Positions 33,670 through 46,900 of a stretch of 64,000 nt of DNA are shown in pieces. The notes under the pieces are model-generated. The model did not search any database and was not told the origin of the DNA. It saw only the letters and a list, made by a program, of their open reading frames with translations. The stretch is from Ciona intestinalis (Eukaryota > Chordata > Ascidiacea > Phlebobranchia > Cionidae): assembly GCF_000224145.3 (NCBI RefSeq), contig NC_020179.2, positions 2,372,125 through 2,436,124 on the forward strand. The letters are read 5' to 3'. Position 1 is the first letter of the stretch. Every line of letters begins with the position of its first letter. A program made the position numbers and the translations under genes.

Positions 33670-34966
33670 ACTGAAACTGTTAATTGAATGTGCTACTGTG
33701 TACATATGGTAGATATAAGCAGTTGAACTTACCTAAACCTAAACCAACAATGGAAAACTACTGGGGGATTTCCAGTTAAATGTCTTTTGTTTCATTGTCA
33801 CTTTTGAACAAAGAATATTTGTTCTAATAACAACAATATAATTTCTCATACATTCATAAATCCTAATGGTAAAGTTCCATTCAAACAATTTTTGAAACAT
33901 TTCCAATGAATTTTATTAAAACTCTTTGCACTTAATATTTTACAATTTTTACTTTCATTTTCATTAAAAATGAGTTTATTATGGTTATTGAAAGTTTTGA
34001 AACCTATTAAAACAACATTATAATGTTTTATTGTGTTGATTGTTATGAAATGTTGTACACTCACAGTGTGCTCTAATAATGGCTACCCTGTTCTTCAGTG
34101 TCATATATACCAATCTTGAATTATTTTGATGCACATAATTTGAAAAATTTCGTTGTTATAAAATGTTGTACACTCACAGTGTACTCTAATTATGGGAACT
34201 CTATTCTTCTGTGTCATATATACCAAACTTAACTTATTTTGGTGCACACTTGGAAAAATTTCGTTCTTAATGCAGCATTTAATTTTTACTGTACGACTCT
34301 TATTTTTTACCCTTTGTATGTGCTAAAACTTAACTTCAAATCGTTCCATCCAAGTTCAAACTGCAAACTATCCACTGTAGTTGTACCATTAGTGCACTAT
34401 CTCTGCATTATCTAATAAATTATGTAGAAGTGTTTTTGGTGTATAAGAATTGCCTATAGTTAGATACTACTGGTTAGGATTGCCTATAGTTAGTATCAAA
34501 TGCAGCAGACATTTAATTTTGCAAGGTCACGAAAGTTAAAATATCGTCACGCGCTTGGTCCCATGATTCACTATCCAGACAGAAAACCAGAAATCCCCGG
34601 TTTTTGAGACACAATTGTTCGTTTGTCAATAAAGGGCTGTGATATCGTCGGCATAAAAAAGAAACAAAACGAGCTAACGAAGCGAGTTCGCGCGTTAAGG
34701 AGGATAATTTAAACGCGCGACTATCACCTGATTTACTTTTGACCAATAACCAGGAACCAAGAAAAACCAAATGACAAATAAACGCTTGGTATGGAGACGG
34801 GGTTACTCACGGCTGATGTTATACCAGCAGGGATATATTTCGCAATTAACGTTGAACTATATCTCGTATCAGAACGTGCCGCGCGCCACAGTAGGCGTAT
34901 ACATAGCTACAAAATTTACAATGCAAGTGTATTTCAGTGTACAAATAAATGAAATAATAATTCTGA
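33670..34966. other. Convergent 3' ends; no further gene seen
   Basis: Between the stop of the plus-strand gene (33669) and the POLD1 stop (34967). It contains the tandem duplication at 34040-34270, an AATAAA at about 34414, and a CpG-containing patch around 34540-34720 with no recognisable product. Confidence 0.4.
34040..34270 (+). repeat. Two-unit tandem duplication, about 115 bp each
   Basis: TTGTACACTCACAGTGTGCT, then TTCTTC-GTGTCATATATACCA and GAAAAATTTCGTT, occur twice in direct order downstream of the 32092-33669 gene. It may be 3' UTR. Confidence 0.75.
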
Positions 34967-37900
34967 TCACCAAGCTGGGCAACCAAACCGTCTAAGGACT
35001 GAACTTTGACTTTCAAGGTCGATTCGAACCTTTTTCCTCATGTAGAATATCGGACAGTCACGGCTGCGTGTATAAAAGGCGTTTTAAAACATAAACCTAG
35101 ACGTTTGCCATTTGCCTACATATAATCGCCAAAGCAATCCTTTTTTTCGTCGGCAAGCCACACTAGTAAAACATATAGCAAGTTATAAGTACAGGCCAAT
35201 AGTATACGCTGCAATGCGTATATGGTATACCTATTGGCTTAAATTGGGCCATGTAAAACAGTGCAGCATTTCCCAAATGCTTGACAACAGCAAGCGATTG
35301 GTGAAATAAGATCAGGCGATATTAGACGTCACTAACCTCGTACAAATAACTTCCTCGTGTAATGAGCCTTGGCACCGCTGGCACTGTGTCCAAAGCCTTG
35401 AGAATTTCTCTTCAAGACTTGATAACTTGGCAATCTATACAATGGGAAATAATACATTAGTTCATTGTAATTGGGTACAGACCCCAGCGGGAACTTTAGC
35501 ATTTCGCATTTTTTGCACTCAAACGGAATTCAACTTTTTTACACTCCAGCTGAAGTATCGTCACAGGAAAATACCAGACAGGGATGTCAAAGGTATCGAA
35601 CAAAGGGAAATGTCGAACTTTCAATACAGAAGGTTTCCCTGAAATTGCCACATTGAGCCGGGGGTTCCAACCAGCAAAATTTGCGAGTGGGTAAAACTAG
35701 AGGATCATATTATTAGCAGGTACACATAAGTAAATTCAAATGTTTACATTTCACGAATGAATATGAATAATACAAAACGTGCATGACTGGGCAAATTAGT
35801 GGAATAAAAAATTGGGAGCTGGATTTACCTCTTTTTGGTAGATTTGTGATTCGCGCGACTCGCAATGAACACAAACCGCACCATCTTTTGGCAGAACAGC
35901 TTTGCAACCGATACATGTAACTCTCTTCTTTGCAAATGCCATTAAACCACCAACTTTGGACGAGACAACTTTCTTTACACGTGTATGGTCGCCCTCTACA
36001 AATGCATTACAATATTTTAATTGCATAAAACAATATACAGTAGGGTGGGGAAAGATGGGACACTTTTAACTCTATTTTTTTCGTCCCATTTGGTAGTAAA
36101 CAAAGAACATTCAAAGAATTATAAAACTATATCCTCACGACTCCCATAGACCGTTGTGAATTGTTTAAAACACGATCAGGATATTTGGATATTATATGGT
36201 AAAGGTGTCCCATTCCCCCCCACCCTACTATATCGTTTCCATATAACAACTCCCATGTCTATAGTTCTATAAAACATTTCTGTATGTTTCCATGTCAATG
36301 TTCATGTGTATAGTCGCACAAAACAACATGACGTTTGCATATAAAACACCCATGTCGCGCTCGTGTGTAATCTTGCGCCAGATATTAAACCGACGTCAAG
36401 TGTTTAATAAAAAATAACTAAGTCAATAGTTTGTTTAATTTGCGTCGTGTGATATCAACTTACATACTGGCTACTGCGCACAATGAACTGGGAAACTATG
36501 GAAACGTGAAGGGGTCACACTTCACACACCAGAACACGTAATTTCAAATTGATTGACGTAAATGTCACGCAATCGTTTGTATGCGCATTTGTATCAAACG
36601 CAATTGTCACGCAATCGTTTGTTCTTTGTAAAACTCCCATTCGAAAAAAAAAACATTCAATCATCCAGAGAATATTACCGTGGCGTACTGACGCAACAGA
36701 TAAGTTTTCCCAACTTTTGTCTCATGGTGGTTAATGAAATTGTCACACATATTAATTATTAATAATCAAATTTAGCTAATAACTAAGTCAACAAAGCACG
36801 CTACGCCAATTATCGCCACCCGTAAACTGCGTACAATATACTACATACAAGTAAACTACGAAAACGTGAAAGGACCACACAAGCCACAACGTCACGTAAT
36901 TTTAAAGGGGTTCACGTTGACGTCAATGTCACGCAATCGTTAATACGTCGCTACGTGAACCCCGATTCGAGGGCAAAAATCTACAGGGAATATTACCGTA
37001 TCGTGCTGACGCAACAAATAAATGGCGCAAACTTTTGTCTCGTGGTGGTTGCCAAAACCTCATCGCCTATTAAGTATTAATAATAAACTTTAGTTGATAA
37101 CTAAGTCAACAAAGCACGTTACGCCATAATTGCCGCCTGTAAACTAAGCACAAAATAACTACAATGGAAGCGTAAAGGGACCACATAACGTGACGTAATT
37201 AAAAATGGCCACGTTCACGTAAATGTCACGCAATCGTTTACCATGTAAACTGAACAAATAAATGAGGCAAAGTGACACAAATTGATGTACAGAAAACTTT
37301 TGTCCAGTTGTAACGCATACAATAGCCTACTGAAAACAGGTATTGGGTAGACCATGCGCATATTAATTATTAATATTTAAACCAACATTACGCTTGTGAA
37401 ACAGACACGCAAAGGCAGCGCTCGTCGTCGCTTGGAAACAATTGTTACTAAGTGACAGTGCACGTATAATATAATCCAAACTGTTGCCCAGATACTAAAC
37501 AAATTTCAATAAATTTCGTTGGAAATTAAATATTAACCAGATACGCACAAAACAAACGCGTCGTAAGTAAGCCTTTATTAGGCCATGTTAAGGTAGGCCA
37601 TGAGCATGGTGTTCTAATCTAATCTATTCCACGTGCGGATGAGCCACACGATATGGGACCTGAGACTTAAGTCAGAATTGGCCCATTACCCCATAGGCCC
37701 ATGGTGACATGCAAAATATAAAACATCATATACAAATGACTTACTTAATAACACAGATTGTGCTTTTGCTTCCCCGAGAACAGGTTCAAACACACGCAGT
37801 AAAGGTTGTGTAAGTTGATGTTTTAAATAATGTTCGGTGTCAATTTGTAGATTGTTCTCCAGGACATATATCGGGTCCTCGGATCTATGTAGACAAAAAT

Positions 37901-40900
37901 AATCAAATGGTGTATATTATTCTGTTACTTCTACTACCATGCATTATGTACATAGCATTTTTTCGGCATCATTGACATAAAAAAACGTTAATTTTATTTT
38001 AATTTATTCCAAAACCGTAATAAAGTCTTGCCGAATGGCAGAAGAAACGTTGTAAATTGTAATAAAAATAACCTTTTCATGTATATACCAGATGAGTCGA
38101 AAACAGGATGGTTACTAAAATACTGGTAATGAAGTATTTGGGAAATAAACGATATAATCGCAACTCGCAAGGTGTTGGGCGCGAACATTGCGGCAATGAG
38201 TCAACTCTGCTTGGCCTCGTATGACCTCGTTCTCTTTGTATATAGGAGGCGCGAGCGCACCCTGCCTGCGCCTTTGCCTATTAGAGTGGAAAATTACAAC
38301 TAAAATTCCGTCTTTAACATCAGACTAGAGCAGAAGCATTGAAACTGTTTAATCATTTTGAGATACGTAGGTTATTTACACAACAAAGGCGTTCGAACTG
38401 TCAAGCATTGGGGCGTGTCTCATGGTGTTCCGTTATTCATAGCTACCCAATTCTTTTGTTTTGGTTATTTTTTTAAATTCCAATTTGAACAAGTTCTGTC
38501 TTGTAATTTTCCACAATTTATGTTAAACTTTTCCATAATTACAATAACAATTTTTACAAAGCCATAGCATTAAGATACCTCCTATGAATTTGCATACAAC
38601 ATTACAGCTATAAAGGTAACCAAGCAACAGTACAATTATTAAGGTAACCAAGTAAAATTCGCGAGTGATGACGTCAAATGACGTCGACATGTCGTCACAA
38701 ACGGCAATCGTCCCCAGAAAACAATAAGGGGTGAAGAACAAAAGCAAATGGTGTAACTTTCCAAATATAAACTTTATTGGTTTCGTATATTTGTGGGTAG
38801 CGCAAAATGTTTTGGTTCCTCTTCGTTTTTCGTTTCGTCATCAAATCATGACGCAACACCATTCGCTCACTGCGTGGTTATTACGTCACACGCGCATGGG
38901 CAGTGAACAAAAATTAAAGCTGTCTTTGTCGTGGGCGTGGAGACACACCTCCTTTTACAGATGTACAAATCAGTGGCATTTCCACATATCTTTTTCTACT
39001 TTGAAACGTTACGACATTTTAAATTCCGACAATAACTTTATTGCAACATAGTCAGGGACAACTGCATGGTTTACACGAAGCGGAAACGTGCACATGTGGT
39101 GAACAACTAACAACATTGGATGGGAAGCGGTAGGACGTGCCTACAGATGACGTCACACGACGGAATTTAACGGAGCGCAACATATTTCGTATTAATTAGT
39201 TTTCGACAGGGCAAAAATGCTTCAGTTCCGCATTTTAGTTTCGTTTGTCGTTTCGTCACCAAAAGTGACGCAACACCATTCGCTTACTGCGTGATTATTA
39301 CGTCACACACGCATGGCGGAACAAAAATGATGAAGCTGTCTGATTGGTCACATTTGTGGGCGTGGATACACAGTACACACCCCACAGAAAAACGCAGGTT
39401 TGTTTCGTAACAGGCAACCGAATACGTCATAATAGTTTCCTTAAACATTTGGCGGGTATAACAAACGATGTGATTGGTGCTAAGGGAAGCGTGACATTTT
39501 TTTAAGGCTTCATTGACGATCCTAATTAAGGCGGGTTATTCATTATGAGTATATTATATTTATTATATATTACAGATTAACCATTGTATATTATACAAGA
39601 AAAATATGCTGTATGGCATATTAGACATGACACTGACACAACATGGTGGTTGATAGATTACCAAACATTCAAATTAACTCGCAATCGATGGTATCATACA
39701 TGATACAAACAATGACAATTACACATCTTCTTTCGCCTTTTACTAGAAAATGACCGGTAATGATGAATGTACCAGGCCTACAGCGTGGCATATCATGGGA
39801 CATTATAATTAGAACAAAGTTGGTCCGTCCATTACCACAACTTTATTTATTTAGTTTAAAATGCAATACTTTCCATTGCAACATAGTCAGGGGGCAACTG
39901 CGTGCTGAGCATAAGGCAGACACGTGTAAGCTGTGTGTGACTAACAACAAAAGCTGGGGAAATCGACGCTCGTACTGATTCATATATAGCCGACCTCACA
40001 CAACGGTATCCATTGGCGCGAAAACCGAACAAAGGGTTAGTGTTCTGGAGATTTAAACCACCGCCTTTTGCTATGAAGTTAATATGGCGGTTGAAACCTA
40101 ACACGAATTTTATAGAGTTATTAAATTACCAGAAGTGAAGTACCAACCTACCTACTACAAACCCACTTGAATTTAATTGGTGAAATACTTTTCATTTGTG
40201 AAATATCGTGATATTTGCACCAAGCTTTCGTATATCAATAATAATGCAGGTAGCCACTAAGGTTAAATATTGAGCGTCATGACTGGGAACATGAAATAAG
40301 CGTTTCATTCGCATTTCAACTTAATTTTGTATTTACTGTGAGTGTAACGAATCTGTCGGTAATCCAAAGTAAAAGGCGAATAGAACAAAAAGGTCGGCTC
40401 GACTGCCTTGAAACATCTTTAAATATCGACACGTAACTATAGCAACGCGACAGGGAAAGGTAAGGCGTCTTTAAATAGCAAACACCCTATTAAGGCAGAA
40501 CCCATGACATACTGTTTTTGTAAATTTCTTACGACAGTTGGAATATATCCAGACAAAGGGCTTCCGTTACGCCACAGAAAGTTGAAATTGGTGATGCAAC
40601 GTCATCAGTTCACTGCGTGTTTATGAAGTCAAAAGCGCGTGGACTGTGACATAACAATGAAACAAATGTTTGCTTTTACAATGTTACGACGTCATAGTCT
40701 GCCGGCGTGTTACTACCGATACCTTCACGCGTGTCTGGTGAAGTAACAATACGACTTGAGCGTTACACCACAATGCAATGGGTTTACGGGTCCATATTTG
40801 GATGAATTTTCAAATTTCCCGTTACAAAATGAAGTAATTTATAAACTGTCAATTACAAAACTACGAGTTGCAACGTGTACATTGTGCAACAATATACGGT

Positions 40901-43900
40901 ATTTTTAAACTGTAAACCAAATACAAATAAAGTAATAAAAAAGCTTTTTTTAAAGTAATGATAAAACTTGCGACCCTATACGGCTATATTTCGTGTTTGG
41001 TAACCTAGCTAGGGCAATACTGGACTTTGGAACAACTTTTCGGGTGCTAGTTATGCAGAACTAAAACTTAATATAAAGTATGATTCAACCGTAGAAAGAC
41101 ACGGTGTGACAGATAACATATGAATAGGGGGGTTCAATGTACGCTCCGATTCAGTGTACGTGTACGCTGTGATTGGTCTATTTAAAAAGTGGGCGGTGCC
41201 ACAGCTAGATATTTCACCAGAAATGAGTATCTCTAGATACTAATGAATCGTTCCAGTAGGCCGTGGTCGTATGATAAAAAATACGGGATAACAATTTTGA
41301 TCAAACATAAATGAACACAGGGTTGAAACAATGTATGCAATATACCTAATATATTGTAATAAAGTACTCTTAAAATAACGGCAATTTTTATTAGAACACA
41401 TATATTAAGTTAAGACCTGTAAAAACCAATACTTACTTGAGATACGCTGCTTGCCCTTTAGCGCCGCAAACGATCACGAACGGAACACGATCTCCCAGCT
41501 GGGGGGCGCTACCTGCGTCACGTTTCTTCATTCTTTCCGCCAGTTCAACGTGAGCCTGTGACGTCATAAACGTTACTGACGTAACAGTTGCCTTTATAAT
41601 GCTAGTCCGCAAAAGTATTGATAATATATACATTATACACCATAAATTAACTAGCATTGTATAACTTAATCTGTTACAGCTAATTTGGCTGCCATGGCAC
41701 AGTGGTTAAAACACTCTTAGACCAGAGGGTGTGGGTTCGAAACGCAACACGGCCACCATTGTGGTCGCATGTGTCGTAAGGCAAGAGAACGATAATTATC
41801 ACCATAAAATTAAAACCTAATTTTGTTTTTTTTAAAAATTAGAATAAAACAGTAAATATGGTTCACCTGTTTTGCTGCATATTCCTCCTTAGTTTTTGTA
41901 AGTTCCTTAGTTATTATAAGTTGGGAAATATCGATTCTGTTGCACAACAAATCTGATATAACCTCCTTTGCATGCGCCACTGCACCATCAGGGTCCCTGT
42001 GGCATAGATCATGTTTAATCACCCACAAGGCTCAAGTAGGCTATTAAAAGTTTTTAAAGTCACCCAAAAGTTTTTTTTTCATTTTAGTGCCATAGGACCT
42101 AAGATTTAGGCCAGAGTTGCCTCCATTACCCTGACACACATTACTGCTGGGTTCAAAGCAATATCATCTAAGTGTCTTGCACAAAGATACATATACCAAT
42201 AATAGATATTGGTAAAATTGGGTATTGTACTACTCTTGTCAAGCATTAAACCCAGTACCTTTAATTCCAATGCAAGTTTCTACTTATAATACATATGGTA
42301 CTGGCCGGGTAAGATAGGACACCTTTAGCACATAATATCTAAATAATAAATATCCTGATCGTGTTTTAAACAATAAACAACAATCTATGGGAGTCGTGAG
42401 GATACAGTTTTATAATTCTTTGAATGTCCTTTGTTTACTACCAAATGGGATGAGAAAATAGAATGAAAAGCTGTCCCATAGTCCCCCACCCTACCATACA
42501 ACTTATTATACAAGTAATACTAAAGTAGTAAAACCACAACGAACCTGCCAACTAACAACTTTTCCAAGCAGGTGGATATCAGGTTAGCTGTCAAAGGAGC
42601 ATTATCTCTTCGAACAGTTTCAATTCCTTTGCAGTCAATTTTATCATGGACTTCAGAACTTGACGAGAAGTAGAGACCTGCATATCGCTTCTTGTTGATC
42701 AGTAGGTATGGATAGTAGACCTGTGTTAAGGTAGGGTTAAAAAATTCAGATGCATTTTTGTACATTCTCACCAACATAGCCACAAAACTTTTTAAAATGC
42801 AGGGAAGGCGGGGATAGTTAGGCACAATAATATTATGCAATAAATTTTGTTTCAATGTTTTTTACCCCAACCTACTAAATTAGCTATGTTTACTTTTACT
42901 ATTTTTCTGATAGTAGTTATACTATAACTATAGTTATATTGAACATAATTGTATTGTGGCAACCAGTCACGTGTGTGCGTCAAAACGTACAGTGTCTTTT
43001 TCATAACGTTATCTGCTGTATAAATATCAGGCCATGTCATTTCCCTTTTTAGTTTACCGCTCGCAATAAAACATGATGCGACCGCTACAATATATTAATT
43101 AAATTAAAGGAATTGATTCTATGGTAACTGATTGACACAGGGTAGAAAATTTACAGGTTGGCCTGCTCACCCTGCCTCCAAAAGTTTATAACCTGTGTTC
43201 TTACATTTTATCTGTGTCACTTACCTTTTCAAATTCAAGCTTTATTGGTTTAACAAATTTGTCAGATACGAATGAGGCAGCTTCTTTCCCCAACACCATA
43301 CTTTCAGCCACAGTAGACACGCCGAACTTCACCATTACTGAGTCAGTGTCTCCATAAATAACTTTAGCATCATGCGAATAACCATTCTCCACTGTGTATT
43401 GAGTTTCAACATGTTGTTTGGTTTGTTCAATCATCATACGGCCGAAGGCAGTTACACTCTGAAAAATTGAGACAGTTTTACTGAATGGTATTTAAAATTA
43501 GTCCATTGCAATTATAGCTAAAACAGAAAAAATTGTCTCTGCTAACACTACTACCTAAAGACAGGCATAATATAATAAACTGCTTTTTGATATTTAGTTC
43601 CTAAAAATGTGCAGCCTGTAAAATAACTATCTAATCACTAAAAGAAAAGTACTAATTAGTTAGAAATGATAAAACTATATAGATTTACCCCCGATATTTC
43701 TAAACAAGGTAGTTTTCCAATCTGAGCTCCAGTAAATCCATAAACTGAGTTACAACTTATCTTCAATGCAAGTTGCCTACCATCTAATACGCTTCTCTTG
43801 AAAGGATCTTTTTCAACTTTCATCAATGCTTTGGCACTGTTTTAATAACAGAGGAGTTAAAAAAATGATGAGTTTTAACTGGGAAAAAAGTTAATTACCT

Positions 43901-46900
43901 GCAGAGTTACATATTTGGTAGGCTGGTAACTTATAAGCAAGAAGAGGTGTATCAAACAGAACACTTATGTTATAACGACTTCTTCAAGAAGTAAAACTTT
44001 TGACAATCTGACATCACTTAAAAGTTTCAGTTTGTAACCTAAACGATTCTAGTCCAGGAATGATGTTTGAGAATCACGTGAAAACGAGTTCGCAGATAAA
44101 GTCCTTCAGGTCAAGAATCAAGACAGAATCGGGACTAAGACTTGGGATGCTTGAGTTGAAACATGAATAAAGATTTTACTATCACGAGCACGCCACTTTC
44201 GGCCGTAAAAGGTTCATGGGGGTAATGGGCCTGACCTAAATCCCAGGTCCTCAAGGACCTACCCCATAGGGAATGAAACCCTAATGTTTAAAAATGGTGA
44301 CAAATATGTCATATACATTTATATACATGCTAATGATGCTACCTAGCTATGATGGCTTGTAATTTTTTATTAATGTCTTACTTCGTTCTAGCAGTCAACA
44401 AACTTTCCAGGATTCCAGGCAACAACCCCTTTCTTACACTTGCTTTCACAAAGTAATCGCCTGATGGTGTTTTAATGAAATCTTCGGGACCTAGAAGATC
44501 TTTTTCTTTGCTATTCTGTAAAAAAAACAAAAATTTAACTCTTTTTTACCTTTTTAACTTTATATGCTTTGTTCACTGGAACAAAAACAGATTACTTAAA
44601 AATATTAATAATAACATTTTTTATGACAATTTGTTAAGCTATTTCAGAAAATAGTAGACATATTAATAAATTTAGGCAATAACTACAAAAAAAATAAAAC
44701 TTCTAACAAAAATGCAACTGATATAGACCAAAAATACCTTTTTTAGTAAAATTATGTAACATAGCACATAGGACGTAATAAGCTCTTTTTGAATAGATGG
44801 ATCATTTTAATAAATTTAGGCAACGGTCAATTATAAAAAAATTAAAATTTTTCCTAAAAATTAACTAAAAATACCCTTTTTAGTAAAGTTGTGTAACATA
44901 GGATGTTCCAAGCTATTTTTTTAATAAGTGACCATATTATTAAATTTAGGCAATGGTCACTTACAAAAATATATTAAAAATTTTTCCCAAAAATTAACCC
45001 AAAATACCTTTCTCAATAAAGTTGTGTAACATAAGTTATGAGCTTGCATAATAGAAGGATATAAGGACGAGAAATCAAGGGTTGTGATTGGTTGGTTGTA
45101 GTAACCCTTTATTGGGTCAATAACAGTAGCACCAGTGAATTCATCATCATTGCTTGTTGGTATCACCGGCATTAATAAATCTGCTTCCTTTGTCTGGTGA
45201 ACAAAAATGTTAAGTTATTACATATTTTGGGGAAAAAGAGCATTTTAAAGATTAAAGTTATTTCTGGGCTATTTTACAAGAAAAACCAAACTGTTTAGTG
45301 AATTCATTGTTTTAATTTGTTTTTTTTTTAAAACAAGAGTGATTGTATTGTTTAAGATTCACTGATAACAGGATAGGACCTTGAGCACAACTATAAGAGA
45401 CATTTTTATATACATTTTCTTACATAGAGAACCAACCTTTCTAAGAAGTTGCGAAATAACTTTGATACTTTGCCCTCTAGTAAGTAGATATGACAAAGGG
45501 ACCCCTGTGACACGAGCCATCTCCATGTAGTTAATGATGAACATGAGTTTGTCGAGGAGACGAATAGGAAGAAGGGCATCTTTCAAACAATAAACTGCCA
45601 GTCTTCTTCGAGACTAAAAAGAAAACATATTTATTTTTATTTTAGTTTTTAAACTACTAGAATTTAAACTTGAAGTACATATAATGTAACAATTACACAA
45701 GTAAAGTAAGGGCTGAAAAAATGCTGTAAAATTTTAGAGCCTTTACAAAGAAGCATGTTGTTTTAAATTACTTCTGTGGAACTTAAACTCTGAATGGTTC
45801 AAAATAGCATTTCAATGTATTGGAAAGTTATCACATGTATGAATGCCAAATTTTTAAAATCCAGGCAGAAATAGTGAGACAGACTATAATTTCTTAATTT
45901 GCATAAAAAAAAGCTTCCTAATGTTTACTGATTAATGCATGTAGAAAATTTAAGAGATGTCCTGCCTACCCTGCAACCCCAGGTTTGGTGCCTAATATCA
46001 CGTGTACTTACTTGAGCATTCCCATGTTGTAGTTCAGTGATAATAGAGTGATGTACATCTTCTTTTTGTTCGCCGAGAAAATGAAAACTGACGGCGTTTA
46101 ACGTGTATGATCGTAACTTTTGTTCTCGTAGTAACGCCTGGTTGTTAATTATATAAATGGTTTAACGGCTAACGCTCTCTATCTCTTTTATGGGTGAGGT
46201 CCTTGTCAAGGACCTGGGATTTAGGCCAGGTTTGGCCCATTATGCCGAACTCGGAAAACCAATTTAAGTCCTTTGTGTGACCAGTGCCACGACACCGTAT
46301 CACACTCAGTCACATAATTTTTGCACTGTTTTTTTTTATCCTCGTGTGCTAACGAGTTACCACACTCGTCAACTGTGTGATTTTTTTTGATATGGCCTAC
46401 AATTTGGACAACCCATTAGTGACCGCTGGGTTTGATCCATGGCGCAGGTCGATTAAGTGTCTTGACCAAGGACACATACGCCAATCAGTGTTAGTACCGC
46501 CGTCGAGCATCGTACTAGGGACATCAAGTTTCGATGCAGGCACTTTAAAAAATTCTATCCTATATTGGACACACAGTGTGAGACAGGTTCTACAAAGTAA
46601 CACAACAAAGAACTAGAAATTTAGTCATTAACGTCTTAGCTTAAAACTAACAATCTACATTCAATTTATGGTATCAATGCTACACAAAACATATAAACAT
46701 TAACTTTGGCAAACAACCATAGCTACAAGGTACATGCTATTAAACCACAATGAACAGCACCTTTAATACTATATTGGTCCATTGGACAGCAAATCTACAA
46801 TGGAAACATAAACTTTCATTGCTACAAGATTCAACAGCATTAACTGCATCCCAGTATAGACACAGTTACACTATTGTTGCGTATAATACCACCATATTAT

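Noticed and set aside
34513..34770. Minus-strand open frame of 85 aa
   Set aside because: No family resemblance, no splice context, and it lies in the 3' flank of POLD1. Probably chance in a CpG-containing patch.
41690..41770. tRNA gene
   Set aside because: It has A- and B-box-like sequence, but the anticodon and acceptor stems do not pair well, and the following bases match the dispersed SINE. Called a SINE head.
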